A DNA stretch of 64,000 nucleotides. It comes from Ichthyosporea sp. XGB-2017a (lineage: Eukaryota > Opisthokonta > Ichthyosporea). Location: positions 35,367-99,366 of the forward strand of contig PDIM01010324.1 in NCBI GenBank assembly GCA_002811675.1, in the 5' to 3' direction. Shown piece after piece: positions 12,701 to 27,500 of this stretch. The first letter of the stretch is position 1, and every line of letters starts with the position of its first letter. The notes under the pieces are model-generated. The model had not been told where the DNA came from. It ran no database searches and saw only the letters and a list, made by a program, of their open reading frames with translations. The position numbers and the translations under genes are program-made.

Positions 12701-15177
12701 ATGCGAGTATAGTCGGTAGCATCTGAGTTTATATAGATAGGGAAATTATACACAGTCATTGCCCAAACGTTAATACGATCAATCAGATTACTAATCTCAA
12801 TACTGGATGACCACAAAAACAATTCACAGCCAGAGCCCCCTTTACATTCTACATCATAATCTTCAATTCGATCTATTGCCTGCTTTACACTGCCAGTGTG
12901 CGATGCTTCTGCCATACACTGAGCATAAGACGCACTAAATTGCCCTGAAACAGTGCCTCCAGATTGGCGCCTGTGCAATCGGCGTGGATCCTGTTGATTC
13001 TTAACAATTTCCTCCTTCTCTAATTTATGCAAATGTGAGAGCGCTGGAACACCAGTTCCTATACTCTTCCACTTCACCTTTTTGGCAAGTCGGGTTTGAT
13101 TCAAAACATCCATCAATGTACGCTTTTGACGCCTTTTCTTTCCTGGACTAGATCGCCTTTCACGCTCTCCAGTATGTTTTGTGCTTTCACCCAACATCCC
13201 CTGCTCACCAGATGCGTTAATGCAAAAGTCCGTGAAATATGTTTTATCAATAATATTTGGCCTAGAAATGCCTTTGACATTCTGTGTAGCATAAACGGCA
13301 TAAAGATAACGCACTTTTTCTTCATAACTCATATTTGAATCTCCAAAAAGTAGTCCCCCCCCCTTAGACATCTCTTTGCGAAACAGTTCATCTTGGACTG
13401 TGCGCGCAAAGCGTGACAAATCAAATATGGCACTAGTATCCCTCACCGTTTCTGAGTAGAGCTGGAAATCATCGTAAGGGTCATTATATTTTTCATACTT
13501 TTTGTTAAAATTATTTCTTTCCATCCTTTTCATTCCGTTTACCGAGTCATCTTCGTACAGGGCGGATAAGCCAAATAGTTGCTCAACCACCATTTCCATT
13601 TCAGGCAGGGAAACGTTAAGAATATTTTTGGCTCTTTGTACGGATACACGAGGGTCGAGAATATTTAAAATGCCGGGATCGTCTGTACGAGCTTTGGTTG
13701 GACTGATGTCGGCATCTTCGTCCTTAAGAGAGGCTCCACCAAATAAACTTTTTTCAAAATATTTAGTAGATTTCGGAGATGTTCGATAAAACAGAACTGG
13801 TTCACGAATTGAAGCCCCCTTTACAATCTCTTCATCCATTTTTTTGTTTCCTTGATCTTTTTTTTGTTTTGTAAAAGATGCAGCTATTGCTGCGGCCATG
13901 CACTTTTGTTCTTGTTTCATTTTTTCTTCTTGTGAAGCAAGGCTACCAGTTTCAGAAGAAAAGATAAAATCTAAATTGCCACCATATTTGGATTTGCGTC
14001 GGTAATGCGTACCATACTTATCAAAAAATTTAAAATATTCTCTTGTATATTCACTCATTTCTGGGTTGCTCAAAAAGTCAAAAGGATCTTCCCGCAGTTT
14101 ACGCGAGTTGGGAATTATAGGCAGTCTCTTGACATCTTCGAGGAATCCCATTGAAAGCATCATATTTGCTCTTGTAAGTAATACTTCGGATGTAATCAAC
14201 TTGACAGAAATTCTTGAAAACCGAACATCTTTCTTGCCTTTTGTGCGTTTCATATTATTCATGGATTCACTCTGTGTAAGAGAAGCTTTTGCTGAAAGAC
14301 CCGCAGAAGTAGAGCCTGAAAAGCCAGATTTAGAGCCCCCTAAAGACGCGTCAGCACTCACATCGAGATTCTTGGCTTGTCGCATCGATTCCAATACTCC
14401 ATACACAGACTGGAACCCAGAAACTTCGACCTGGCCATCGGACTGGGGATTGACCATAACACCAACAATGTTCTGCTGTTTCATTGGCATAGTCAGTTCA
14501 AATAAGGGTACAGTCTCTACATCAAAGACAACATTGTACCCACAAGAGGCCAACATTTCAATTGGAGAAACATACTGAATTTGATATTGCGCTCCCATTG
14601 AGGCACTGCCTTCCGTGTCCACGCCAAAGTCGGTAGCAGCACCCATTCGCTGATCTTCAGTCCCAGTTCCAGTAGCCCCAACACCAGCCCGATTTCTCTT
14701 AACTTCTTCGGTTTCAAACATCGTCTTTATCCCCTTATGTGACTGCGCAGCTTTCCAATCTTCATCTTCCCCTTCATTTCCATAAAGTCCTGTGTTCTTT
14801 ATCAGCTCAGTGAATACGTTATTTTCCTTTCCAGTTTTCTTTTCAAATAAATCAAAGGTATTATCTTTCTCCACATATTCTTTTCCCTTTTCTGTTAAAT
14901 CTTTCAATATCTGTTGCTGTCTCACACGTTCGTCTTCCATTTCAATTATTCGATTTTCCAGATCCAGTTCTCGTTCACTTGCTACTGCACTGTCCTCGTC
15001 CATACGTTCGAGTTTCTTCAGCATGCTGTCACTCACTTGTCGACGGAACCCTGGTTGGATTTTAGCAGCGACGTCACCATCATTATTAGCGGCAGCTGCT
15101 GATGTTGATGCGATAGAGCATATAGTAGCTAGGACAAGCATGATACACGAGCAGGCAATTGCGGATTTAGACACCAT
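781..15177 (-). CDS. Giant secreted MACPF-EGF-LRR precursor, paralog A (3 exons, ~4745 aa)
   Basis: Exons read 15177-6615, 6545-5031 and 4940-781 on the minus strand. The ATG at 15177 is preferred over the one at 15246 because it gives a clean signal peptide (MVSKSAIACSCIMLVLATIC...) and puts a TATA-like TATAAAAT ~140 bp upstream. Order of parts: a charged coiled-coil stretch (~45-110); a MACPF domain with signature YGTHYRRKSKYGG at ~388-400; a multibasic site RRQKR ending at 686; cysteine-rich units; a conserved LGFYNAT segment; RERR ending at 1809; a long region of unknown fold; short CxC EGF-like units (~2470-2620); LRR blocks (~2690-2830 and ~2940-3100); RMRR ending at 3331; three EGF modules (~3826-3926); and a GH16-like beta domain (~4150-4510). 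There is no transmembrane segment near the C-terminus. MACPF domains usually oligomerise into membrane pores; function here is not known. Secretion and proteolytic maturation are inferred. Confidence 0.85.
4941..5030 (-). other. Intron 2 of gene A (90 nt)
   Basis: GTGAGT at 5030-5025 and a T-rich tract ending TTAAAAG at 4941 on the minus strand. It is phase 1 and joins ...TLKY to GCYKFLELIEDTC. Without it the frame ends at a stop at 4996. Gene C has an intron at the equivalent place (40381-40487), a little after the third multibasic site. Confidence 0.85.
6546..6614 (-). other. Intron 1 of gene A: 69 nt, stop-free and a multiple of three
   Basis: The minus strand reads GTAAGT...TTTATAG, interrupting a glycine codon in phase 1. 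Removing it joins ...CTEDT to VCGG..., which matches gene C across its own intron at the same codon (CTEDN | VCGD). The 69 nt encode 23 sense codons, so the unspliced frame also stays open. Homology with gene C and the good splice sites make splicing the better reading. Confidence 0.75.
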
Positions 15178-15530
15178 AGTTAAATTATCATAGAGGAGAA
15201 AGAGAGAGAGGGGGGGATGGAGAAAGGGAAGAGAGGACACAGACATACAGACAAAACTTGAGAAAGAGATTCAATCCCTCTCTTCTACCTTTCAAAAGGT
15301 AACTATTTACAAGATCCAATTTTATAACTAAAACACAAAAAATAACAGCAAAATAAAATAAACAACAACAGCAAAAAATAACAGCACAAATAATTAATTT
15401 TATCACTCCTCCCTCTTCCTCTTCTGACATTCCACAGGGACCACGTGCATGGCAATTAGAACACATGTCACTTACACCAGTATATAGCGTATATATCTTT
15501 ATTACTTATTACATAGATGCAGCTCCCTTT
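15178..15530. promoter_or_regulatory. Compact spacer: gene B poly(A) signal and gene A promoter
   Basis: 353 bp separate the gene B stop from the chosen gene A start. On the minus strand an AATAAA lies at 15498-15503, about 28 bases past the gene B stop. A TATAAAAT (minus, 15319-15326) sits ~140 bp before the gene A ATG at 15177, similar to the TATA-to-ATG distance of the lipoxygenase gene. The 5' leader is a CT-rich stretch (15190-15245, minus strand). Confidence 0.5.
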
Positions 15531-18500
15531 TTATGCTCCGAGGCATTTCGCATTTGGCGATGCTATGGAGTCTTTAATTCCCTGATAGCCCCGTGCCTGT
15601 TGTGCTGGTGACAATGTGGCTGTTGTCATCACGATGACCCCGATCTGCAGTAGTGCTTCTGAAAGCGTCCTTTCCCAATTTGCTTTAGTTAAACAGTTGT
15701 CTGGATTTTTGAGTCGTGCAGTAGCATAATCCTTAAAGTATAGAGGTTTCTCATAGTTTGAAGGAAGAATGACAACAGTGCATTTTGTTGGAACTTGTTG
15801 AATCAAGCGTACTTCGACACTGTCCATTCTGAACAGTCTAAATTCATTGAGTAAGGCATATCTGCGCGCTTGACTTGAGTCACATTTTTCTGTCTTGGCA
15901 GCAGATAAAATATTTTTAGATTGAAGAACAAGAACGGAAACTTCATAGGTACTACACGCGTGAGAAAACCTGATGTTACGAACAATGAATTCTTCTTTAA
16001 AGACAGGTGCACTGACTGCCTTGTTTTCCCCTTTCTTTAGGCTATACTTCTCTAAAGCGCCTATTTCAAAAGTTAAGGAATGAGGAATAAATGGAATATC
16101 GGTTGAATTGGCAAAATAGCTCACTACAAAAGGGTGAAGTCGTTTGTGGAATTTGTTTTTCGTTAGCGGTATGTAAAATAAATTTAACCCCAGTTCTGTC
16201 CACGTCATGCGAACAAACACGGAATAAAATTCTTGCGACGATTCACATTTGTAATCACTAATCGCTTCCAAATCGTAAGTGTAATGGCATGCCGAAGCGT
16301 TAGAACCGAATATTTCACCATCTAATTGTCCAAAAGTCATTCTAGAAAACCCTGTCGATGACACGTTACTACATGACGCTCTACTACTAGAGTCTACCGG
16401 GTGGTACAACATGGATGTTGCGCGCCGAGCAGACGTGACCTCATCTTCACTTTCTGAATCACCATACTGAATCTGAAGAATTCCCACCCTGCCCGTACAG
16501 GGATGTGGCATTTTACCATTTTCACCCATAACTTGCAACATACCCTGCTCCGTGTGCCAAAGTGAAAACGTAATTGCAGTGTTACTTCTAGCACGGCAGG
16601 GTAATTGGGCTTCTACTTCAAGAACACCGTACTCAAATGCTAACCTACTTTCAATTTTTGCCCCAGAAAACTCATAAAAATCAGATTCAGGGTTTTCATT
16701 ATTCTTCAATTCAACGTTCTCCTTTGCCACGCGCGAGAGAAGAAGGTGAGTGGCTTTTGGCCTGAATTTCACATTTTGTCCTTCTGGCACGGTCAGCCAT
16801 TCGTCAGACAAAGGAGGAAACAAATCCATCTTACTGGCTTTTCCATAACCACGCTCACTGTAATTACCAGATACAACTAACCATTCATCCTCATTAAGAG
16901 CAATGTTTACCATTGATATTGGGCTAATAGCATGAGTCTCTTTAAGCGGCAAAGCAACCCGTACCGGTGTTATTTGAATATCAGTACAGCACTCTTGGTT
17001 TGCTCCGCAGTCGTCTATCCACATACTGCATCCCTTTAGAATGTACGCGTCCGTCCTGGAGGAACAAATAGAACTATAAAGTGGCACATGCAACGTTCGG
17101 AGGTTGGTAAGCCCATCAAATGCCCGAACAGATCCACTTAGAGCGTTCTTGTCAGATGAAAATCTTTTGCGGATATCAAAAACTTCAGACAGGTCAATAC
17201 TCTCTAGGTATAGCATTCCATAAAAAGTAAATGGAGGAAGCTCAACCACCTCTGGACCTTTAACATCATTTGCTAACACTATCTGTGCCACTTTAACATT
17301 AATAATTTTAAGTATGCTGGGTATGACTACACTTTGAGGCAAGGGATCTATAAACATAAATGGCTTTAATCCCATCCGCAAGTTGAGAGATTCAATATGG
17401 CCGTCAAAAGAATTTAAATAGCGGAGGTTTACATCTACCAGAGGATACTGACAGAAATTCCCAGTGTACCACTGATCGCATCTACATTTGCCTTGCTCAC
17501 AGACCCCTCCATTGCTGCAAAAAGTTTCGCTTCCACACAGTGCACAGTCAGGGTCCAAGTTCATGGAAGAACATTTGCATGAGTTGGTAGAGGTATCCAA
17601 AGAACCCATTCCAGAACAAGGAATATAGGCGGCAACGGAACTACCGGGAGTTGGGATAGAACAACTGGATCCATCCCAACCGCGCTCACATTCACAAACT
17701 CCCCTGACGCATGCACCATGCGCACTACAATCTACATCTTTAAGGGTACTGGGGCAATCTAAAAAAGGGCATTCCACGCCTATATTCTCGAACAAGCAGT
17801 TTTCACACTTTGTAACGTTATTCCCTCTACAAGGCACGACTTTTGACGGCTTTCTGTTTTCACAAATACGGCCTAATGACATTTGCTGATAAGGTTTAAA
17901 GAAAGAATTGTTTTGCCCGGGAAATGAGGTTTCATGCCCATTCCACATTAACACTGCTAGCGATGGAAGGCGATTTTTTGAAGCATCAAAACCGTCTGGT
18001 TGGGCCTCTTGTGTATAGTACCTAACATTTAGAAGAATGAATGTCGGTATTCGAGACAAAAAATTGAACTTTGCATTTTCTAAGTTTTCTAAAAATTCTA
18101 AGTTTAACTCATCCACAAAACAACTGCTGCTTGTTGCGTCCGAAAATGGCCCAATAGAAAGTGTTTTGGTTGCACACCAACCTGTATCGGAACAAGAGCT
18201 GTCAGTGGGGTTGGAAGTACACAAATCAGCATCAAAAAGACCAATTATTGCACAGCTTGAGTAGAATAACGACACGGAGCTTGGGCTGTCAAGCAATACG
18301 GAATCCTTAACGCTGCTCAAGAATTCTTGTAGTGTAAGGCTCTTGGGCGCATCGGATGATATACGAAAGGCAGAGGTGGCAGTCTTTGGATGTACTGGTT
18401 GTTGGTGTATCGTTTCTTCACTAACGTCAGTGAAAGAGACAGTTAGAAATTCACAATCTGATGGTGATTGACAACCATAGCACACCCGAAATTTGTCATT

Positions 18501-21500
18501 AAAACGTAACCCAGTGCGATACAGCTCGTTGGGTTCACACAGCACTTGCCGATCTGCCAAGGTACCATAATCGAAAAATATGTTATGTGTGTCCTTTGAT
18601 TGTATAATCTTAGAATCGTAATGAAGAGGTGAGATAGATAAAAGAAAAGGAGTATCCAGCAACACATTTACACCGCACATGATTGGAATATTTGGCCAAA
18701 ACACAGACACGTGATCTATAATAATGTCCACCTCGAACAATTCTTCGCAGTTCAGCACCCGATGTAAAAAGTCGAACGCAATAGAGGAAACCACACCAGT
18801 ATTATCAACCGGGTCCTCCTTTTTTACAGAGACAATACTGACTAACCGTGAAGAGCTAGAATCAAATTCATTTGTGTACACTACAGCTGCAAAACCCTTT
18901 GCAGAATCTAAATATATGAAGTTTTTTGGCGAGAACACTAAAAACTCTTCAAAGGAATAAAGCATACGCAAGGAATCTTTGCTAGTGTTTGCTTCACTCA
19001 ATCCGCATTTAAGATCCGAATTTTGAAAGACAGAAGCAAAGCTAGACAAAAGAGCGTAAACCAACCTAGTAGCTTCGCTTCTGGTTTGCTTGATCGATCT
19101 TAAAATTGCTTCTTCTGATACTGTAACCAGCTCTTGACAAAGCCGTTCATCTATGTGCCTCGTTTCATCCGAAACATCCCGTCTGTATCTAAGAGCTTCA
19201 TAGGTCGAGCTTGACTTTTTTAACTTTCCTAATGGTGTAATCACACGTACATCATCGAAGGATCGAATTTTGGGGTGCTCTTGGAAAAAAGACGCAAGAG
19301 GAATAATAGGATCTGGCAGCGGAACTAGTATTTCGATTTCCACCTTCTCTAAAACAGTGAAGCCGTCAAATAGGCCGCTGTTGAAAAGCATATTATCCAT
19401 ATACGGAGATATCAACTTGATGTGTCGTGTCCACAAAGGTAGATATGCCTTTAAACTGCCTGGATACAATGGGATATTGAAGTACATCTGCGAACTGCCG
19501 CTAAAGTCTGTCACGATGGTCGCAGCCGGAACGTGGCAATAGACCCCAACGATATATTGATCACATATACATGAACCTTCAAAAGAACAAAAATTATACG
19601 CACCTGGAAACCTTGCTCCATTACAATGGTGGTCGCTCGAGCAAACCTTCCCTCCTGCAGGGCAGCCAGTCGACTGAGACTCGCAGCTTTTAGATGAGCT
19701 GTGTTTTGGCTTTTTACAAAAGACGCTTTGAGTTGAAGGATTTAAAATAGTGGCCTTGTATACCCCTGGCGGGACACACAAAACGGAAAAAATTCCAAAC
19801 TCAATCACTTTAGGTGGGCTGGGAATCATATCAAAGGCATCCTCTATTAGTCCTGCATGGTTGTTACCAATGTCTATTTCTACTAAATTTGCCAGCGGCT
19901 CAAAAAGCATGGCTGGAAAAACACTTATGTGATTGGACTTGAGGTTGAGGATTCGCAGATTGATAAGCATTTGAAAAACATTCTCAGGAAGGGCTTGTAT
20001 AGTATTATAACCCAAGTCCAAAGTTTCAAGTGACTGAATTGCCAATGCATTTTCAGATATCGATTCGATGTGGTTACCACTTAACTTCAATATATTGAGA
20101 CTGGTAAGCCCAGAAAAAGTGCCCGTCATAATATGTGAAATGTTGTTGCCAGTAATGACTAGCTCTTTAAGCATGTGCAGTTCACGAAAGGCGCCACTTT
20201 GAATGTACTTAATTCCACATTCATGAAGTACAAGCTTCTGAATAAACCCCAGACCTTCAAACAATTGCTTTGATAGATGTACAATATTAGCATGGCGTAT
20301 AGCAAGGGAAGAAAATGACGAAAGTTCTAATTCCGCACCTTCAAAAGAAAAGAGCAATGTTTTACGAGCAGACACAACAAAGAATGTAAGAAAATCCAAG
20401 TGACGGACTTGAATGCGAGGCAAGTTTTCCCTCGCATCCCTCTCAATGATTACTTCAGTTTTGTTTGTATGATATTCAGTTATAGGCAGTACGCTAGATG
20501 GTATACATAGCATCGAGTCTTCAAGAGGGCCAGAGGGGGACTGACATGTCGTTTCTGTTGTTTCCCGGCAGACTTGCATCTTAGCACACTTAAACTGCGT
20601 ATTTTGATCTATGGAAGCAGAGAAAATTCGATTTACTTGTGAGTCTATTCTAAAGTTTGATTTCATAAACAAAAATGGAGGCAAACAAATTGACGTTATT
20701 TTAGAAATTTTCAGTAATTCCAAGGTTTTGATCGAGCAAAATACAGCAGTGTCAATGTACTCAATATCGTTTTCACTAACATCAAATGTTTGAAGAGCCT
20801 TAAATTCATCCATAACTCCATCGCCAATGAGCTTCAGATCATTCCCTCTCAAGTCTAGTGTAGTCACTTTAAACAAACCATTGAATGTATCAGGATTAAC
20901 TAAGGTGGACAGGTGTGAATTGCGTATGTTTAAAGTCACAAGGTTACGCAAGCCAGAGAAAAATCCACTAGGCATTTCTATTAAAGTTTGATTAAGAATA
21001 TTAACCTCTACTATGGTGTTTAACCCAAGCTTTGAAGCCCCAGGACTATTGGCGAAGCTACCGGGCATAATCACAATTTCAAGTATATAGGTAGCTTCAG
21101 TAACGAACTGTTCTATTTGAAACACAGCTTTGGGTTTCACTTTCTCCCCCAACACCTCAATAGTTAATTGGTCAGACACAGTAGGCGAAACGCCTTTGAG
21201 AGACGGATCAGTTGACGCTTTCAAACTCATTGACCTTAACTTTGTCCATTGCAAGAACCAGTTTTCTTTGGCATCCTCGCTACTATCCACAGATGCTCCA
21301 CGGCTAAGGACAGCGGCATTCGGGTCAATGCTTTTGTGCCAGAAATAAGAGTCGCTGTTAAAAGACCCTGCATCAGTCCAGCTAGCTATATTCTTGGGCA
21401 TGTCATCATCTCCACAGCTCATGGTTATCATGTCATACTTTACATTTTGCTCTATACAACGGCACTGCAAATCTTGATAATCAAAAACTGCTTTTGAATT

Positions 21501-24500
21501 GCCACAATTAACACTGCGAACTGATGTGATTTCCACCTTCACCTTTTCCGCAAACACACAGGCCTGAGTCTCTTCATCTAAGTGATATCCAGCCTGGTAA
21601 TTGCAAATGCATGATTTGCTAGTGGAATCCAAAATTTGCACACCCTTATTTGCACAGACACATGTGGGGTTGCCAATAGCATTTGGCTTCCCACTCACCA
21701 GACCTTTTTCCGGATCACATATACACTTTTTGGAATCTGCTTTACTTTCCGCGTACATGTTGGTCCTGTCGCATACGCAGTTCCCTTCCAAGTCCTCAAC
21801 TTTGTGCTCGTTGCTGTTACAAACGCAACTTTTTCCAGTGTACCCCGCTTGGCAAACGCAACCCGATGTGGGCAGAGGCAATGCAAAATTAAAATGAGTG
21901 CCGCAGACAGGTGCCACTAGCAATTTTAAACTCTGCTCATCAAGCAATGTTTTGGGGGCTTTAGTAAGAAAGACATCTCTTGAAGGCAAATTTTGGGTTC
22001 TCCTGACTTCTAAGAATGGAAGTTCGGAAAATATGACTCGAAAATCCCCTTTTTGGAATTTTTTTATACCCGTTTGTGTTCCTGAAAGGTCCCAAAGAGA
22101 AACTTTAATCGCCACACAGGAGTCAGAGCGCCTATTCGAGACGCATGGGGCAGCAATCTGAAAGGCAACATTTCCTTCAATAGGATCCATTTTATAGCGT
22201 ACTATCAGAGCAAAATTTGTCCCATTCAACGCGCATTCTTTGAACATAACGTCCACACAGTGGGTTTGCTCTAAACTCACGGTTCTATTCACCTCAATCA
22301 TGTATGGGCCGTATGCAACAACAACAAAGGGGTATACTCTCATCAATGGAGATGTCATATAGCTATGGAAGAACGCATTGATCTTTTCCCACGTAACGGG
22401 AAAGTTCAGATACGCAAGTTGGGGAATATACCCCTGTTGCTTATACTGTTCGAGAGTAATGCCTGTGCTATTCGTCTTGTTGAGCACACCCGCATTTGAA
22501 AAAATGGAGTAGCTGGAGCTCGAATTTCCTGGGCTAAAACTATTATTAGGAAAAGCAACATGGGACATTACATCACCAGTCGCGTTAAAACGCAACGCTT
22601 TAATATAGTCTGCAAAGTTATCACCTGGTGTAACCTGGATATCATGTTGCAGTACTAAGAGCGCCGCATTTAAATCTCTTCCCGCAAGTGCAACTTGACG
22701 ACGGGCAATCACGTTCGGGCTGTACGTTAGCAGAACTTGAGTTACATTCAATGACCAGGAATACGCCTTTAACTCAGAATAGTATCTCGCAAACTGGTCG
22801 CCAGGAGTTTCACTAAGTCTATAGAGCTCCCCATAAGCTACACTAATTTCAGATTTGGTAATGTTTGGAAGTCTAATGTTTGCGAAGATCTTTAAGCGGC
22901 TTTGTACTCTAGCCAGGATAGGAAAATAATCGGTTTGCTGAGTCTTTACGATAGCACTTTGCACAGCACTAATTAAATCAAAATAGGGATATGTATATTG
23001 CAAAATTGCTTCCATAAACTCCGCATTAACGGAGTATCTTCCCAAGGTAAACTTATCCCCAGGTAGGCCCGCCTGTCTTTCCCATGTTACTCGCGGTTGG
23101 GATGCACTTTTGGTATCAAGGATAGCAGCTTCTACGTGTGCGTTAACCTGAGAAATATCAAAGGAGGAAAAGTCTGCCCACGCAGATACTGCGTTGATAG
23201 AAGTACCTACTGTCAGAGTACGACGCTCACATCCATGGTCGCAAAGATAAATCGCAATGGTTTCTTCACTTTCCATTCTATCAGCGAATGTAAATGCAAC
23301 ATACGTAGTAATCATCATTTGGGTCGCGTTGAAAGGTTCTACAGCTATTCGGGAGTTACAGGGCCTCACAAAGGCTGAGAGGGGGTTAAGGCCAAAATAC
23401 GCGGAGTTATTTTTAACAAGTTCGATATTGCGAACACTTACTTGGGCTATTTTGGGGGCCAAAGAAGAATGAATTCCCTTGCGAATCAAAAGCGTATCAG
23501 AAGAGGAATGGACTCTACTAAAGCTTGAAAAAGAATTGCCATACCCGTTAGAAGGAACAGAATCTTCATAACATATACTTTCATTAAAACAGTCATACTT
23601 TGCATAGGCATGGGAAATATAAGCCAGCCACTTTTCTTCTTTAATACCTTTCTTTTTCGTTTCCAGATGCAGCAAATCAAATCTCAATAGATTGTTGGCA
23701 TAATCTAACACAAACATTAGGTAACCATCCGTTCCTGAAAGTTTGACCCGATCAGATCTGCATATATGTTTTGCTTGACATACCTGAGTATGTGTTTGCT
23801 CACGCGTAGTGTCATGCCCGGATCCAAACGAGAAAGTAAATTTGACCGTAATAAGATTCTCGGGCTTCTCGGCCATCAGGCAAAATGTTCCACCTTTGTT
23901 TTCTCCTTGACAATTTAAGCCCTGAAACTTTGAAATGCGAAGAAGTTCCAGCTTACTTTCCACAGTCTCATTTGCCCTCAAAAGCGATCCCATTTTCGTC
24001 ATATTGTACACAGCTTGAAACGTATTTGCACCAAACAACCTGGGTGATTGAGTAGTTTGGTTGAAAGGTTTCGCTATATTCAAAGCTTCTGTCTTCTCAA
24101 GGCGTACTTTTGTAAGATTTTGCAGAACAGCTTTTGGGTCTTTAAACACTTCAATTGGTAATGGGGTGCTTGTATTTAATCTAGTGGTGACAGAGGAGGC
24201 ACTTGAAATTGTATCGTTTCTAATGGCAGAGTCTCGTCTAGTTTTCCATGATATAAAGTCTCCACGTCTACTATAACGAACAGCACTCACGTCATGTAAG
24301 CAAATGTGCACTAAAACAATGTCTTGGGCTTTTAGTTGAACGGCAAAAGAAACGTCGTCAAGACCGTGATAATATTTCATTACTTCATTTAAAATCTGTT
24401 TACTTTGCTTGAGCATAGATTTGGTCTTTGGCTCGAAGGATAACATTTGATACTTATCCTCAATGAATTTCAACAGGCTCAATGCTCTGGTTTTTCGCTC

Positions 24501-27500
24501 ACCAATTGCTGCCGGAAGAAGGTCCTCGATTTCTTTTCTTATCTCATCAACAATCCCCAAGAAATTGACAGCTTCTTGGCCTCCCGCAAAAAGGGAAAAA
24601 TCTGAAGCTTTCGAAGGGACATAAAATGAATACGGTCTTGTGAAGAGGTTTTGCTCGAAAAATGAAACTGCCACCTCAGCACTAAATTCACCTTTGAATT
24701 CTTCAAAAATATGGCGTATACACGTCAACGTTACGTGACCTGATGCCGAACAACGATTTACACTTAATGGTCCTAATGTCTTTTGTAAAATGGAAATCAA
24801 GCCCTCCACAGAGATTCGTGAAAAGTCCATAAACTTTGCTGCTTCTTCAAACGATAAATCTATTTGCATGTAATCTTTTGAAATTGACTCGGGGGAACTT
24901 TGAAAATCACATAACATTTTGCAGTCAAAAATCAACATACAGCACACAAAGCAAGGTGCACTGGGATCACTAAGGATGTATGCTTTACTCATTTTCAATG
25001 GATCCACAACAACGGACCGACTGTACTTTCGATACAAATGAGGAAATGATATCGTCTGGACGATCGAAGTCTTCACTTCTACAAATTCAAAAAAGTGCTT
25101 TTCAAAAGGTGGCGACTGTATGTAAGAGGGAGCAGGGGGTGAAGCTTTAGTAATGCTCTCTAACATGCTGCCGGTCAGGCGAACATCAAATCGCCCATTT
25201 GAAAAAGCTTTGGTAATACCTGCTTTGGAATACAGAACCTTTATCATTTTGAAAGGAGTGTCACCAAGAATATAGCCAAATCCCGACGGCTTCGAAAAGC
25301 GTGAGTAAAATGCACTTGGAGTAATTGGGAACTTCAGACCATTTGGCATGTGAGTTTGCGAAATACGAGCTCCATTTGAACAGGTACTTCCTGATATTCT
25401 GTTCACTTGATCTACTGGGTGGATCTTGAAAAAAGTTTGCCTTTTATAGTTCCTGGTGTCACGCACTCGGAGTTCCCCTGTCTGCTCATCCAAAGAGAGA
25501 GGTGGGAAAAAGTTTCCAATAACGGCGTCACTATCTCCAATCGACGAAAGATAGGACAATGGCGAGCACGTCTTACTATTTGACAAAAAGGAGTCGCAAT
25601 TCGCACCGAGAGACCCCAAGCTCCCAGCTCCCAGGAACCCGGCAGGCCGCTCACCTTTTAAACCGTACCGTAATCCTTGAGTAATTGGGTCCAGAGTTAA
25701 AAAGTTATTGTTGCGACTATCTATAAAAGTAAGAACACGACAATTAGAACCAAACTTATCCGATCCTTTAATGAAAGAGCCTGAAGAAAAACGTATACCA
25801 TCAGTCCCACAGCCACGGTTTGCTAAAAACTGAAATATGAATCCAAAATCTTCTTGCATTTCCTTAAGCTTCTTTGTCCAGGCAGTAGAAGCAGCTCTAT
25901 CCTTTTTCTTTTCCAACTGGGCAGCATTGCAAATTTTTGCAGACCCTCCAAAGGAAACTGCAGATCCCCTGCGAGACCTAGCGCAAGGATCAAATACATT
26001 TTTGCGGGCTTCCATTATTGTTTGCTTTTTGGTGTCATCCATCAATGTATTAAGCGCATCTTCTAAATCATTGCTATGAACAGAAGTAATCATCAGGCTG
26101 GTGGCAACATTTGCTTTACCTACTTTGAGACTGCCTGAGCCGTCTAAAAACACGTTTCCCACAAATTCTTCACTTACATTACCAACAGCACAGGGTAGGG
26201 CGGGAAATGACCCTAGATGAACTGTAGCATTATAAAAGCCTAGGATAGTATTTGGAACACATATTTTGCGCAGTGGGGTCTTCATGGAAAAGTCAGTCGC
26301 ACAGGAATTTACGCATTTAGTCTGACCTGTGCTTCTATCATACTTTTCATACGCATCCATGAGACATTTGGAAACACACGTGAAGCTTTGCTCATCTGCT
26401 TTGTAACCATACGGACACTTTTTAAGGCAGACCCTTCCTTTGCTAGCAAATTCTGAGGAATCCGTTTTCGAATCTTTTATGAATACAGGAGCCCCTAGCG
26501 TTGTAGAATACAGGATTTCCCGCTCGGCACCAGATAGTTTTCTTGACAAATCTGGCCTCTTGATCTTGCCCTCAAACAGATAAGTTCCCTTTTCACACGG
26601 GTGAACACAGTATGAGGCTTTGGTGGTGCAAGTGTAACCCAACTTTTTCTCCATTAAAATCTTTTCGCTTTCTACTCCGTCCGGAACATTGATGTAGAGC
26701 TCAGGAGCTACATCTTGTACAAAAAATTGCTGATACTTGTTATTATTACCCTTTTGAAACAGTGTTCCATCAGCCCTTTGTTTTTCTTCAGCGATTTGAG
26801 CGCATGAAACGACCACATCAATACTTTTTACTTCTTTTTGGCGACCGCAGTTTGGCACACATTTGCCCGTTTCTACTTCAATAAAGTTCTCCCCAGGGGG
26901 GCATTGCTTGTACAAATCAATAAGGGGTCGGCATTTCCCGCTTGAGGCATCAAAATATTCCGAGTCGTAGCATGAGACCGAGCTTGATGCTCCTTCACCA
27001 CCAAGCAAAATTCCTGAAGAATCATCCCAATAACCACCGCCAGCTTGGCTCAGTCGCGTTAGCAAATTGAACCTGCAACTTGAATCTGGGCAAAAGCAAT
27101 CCCCATTGGCAAGCAACCGGGGCTGAGTAGAGCATGCCAAATGTTCACAATATAAGGAAGCGTCTAAGTGACTGCTGTAAAATTCAAAGTATACTCTGAG
27201 GGCAATTTCCATACTTTTCTTTCTGCGCGATACCATTTTTGAAATCTTAAGATTTGTTGCAGAGTTATTTGAGGCCTTTTGATTCTTGAAATGAACCGTA
27301 TCTTCAAATAATTCGCTCATGAGAATGTATTCATTGGGGCTTGAGTCCAAATAAGCTGGATAATTCCATGTGCTCATCACCCACTTTGTCAATTCTTGAT
27401 GAAGCGAGGTAAGTGATGACGTACCTTGAAATAAGAGCCCATTGCACGAAATTCCACCAACACAATGGACTTTATATGTATCTTTGCTGTTTTGGCTGGA

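Noticed and set aside
14340-14380. GTGAGT...TTTAG inside gene A at the place of the gene B micro-exon
   Set aside because: It would make a ~25-nt intron, and the coding reading aligns with the paralogs.
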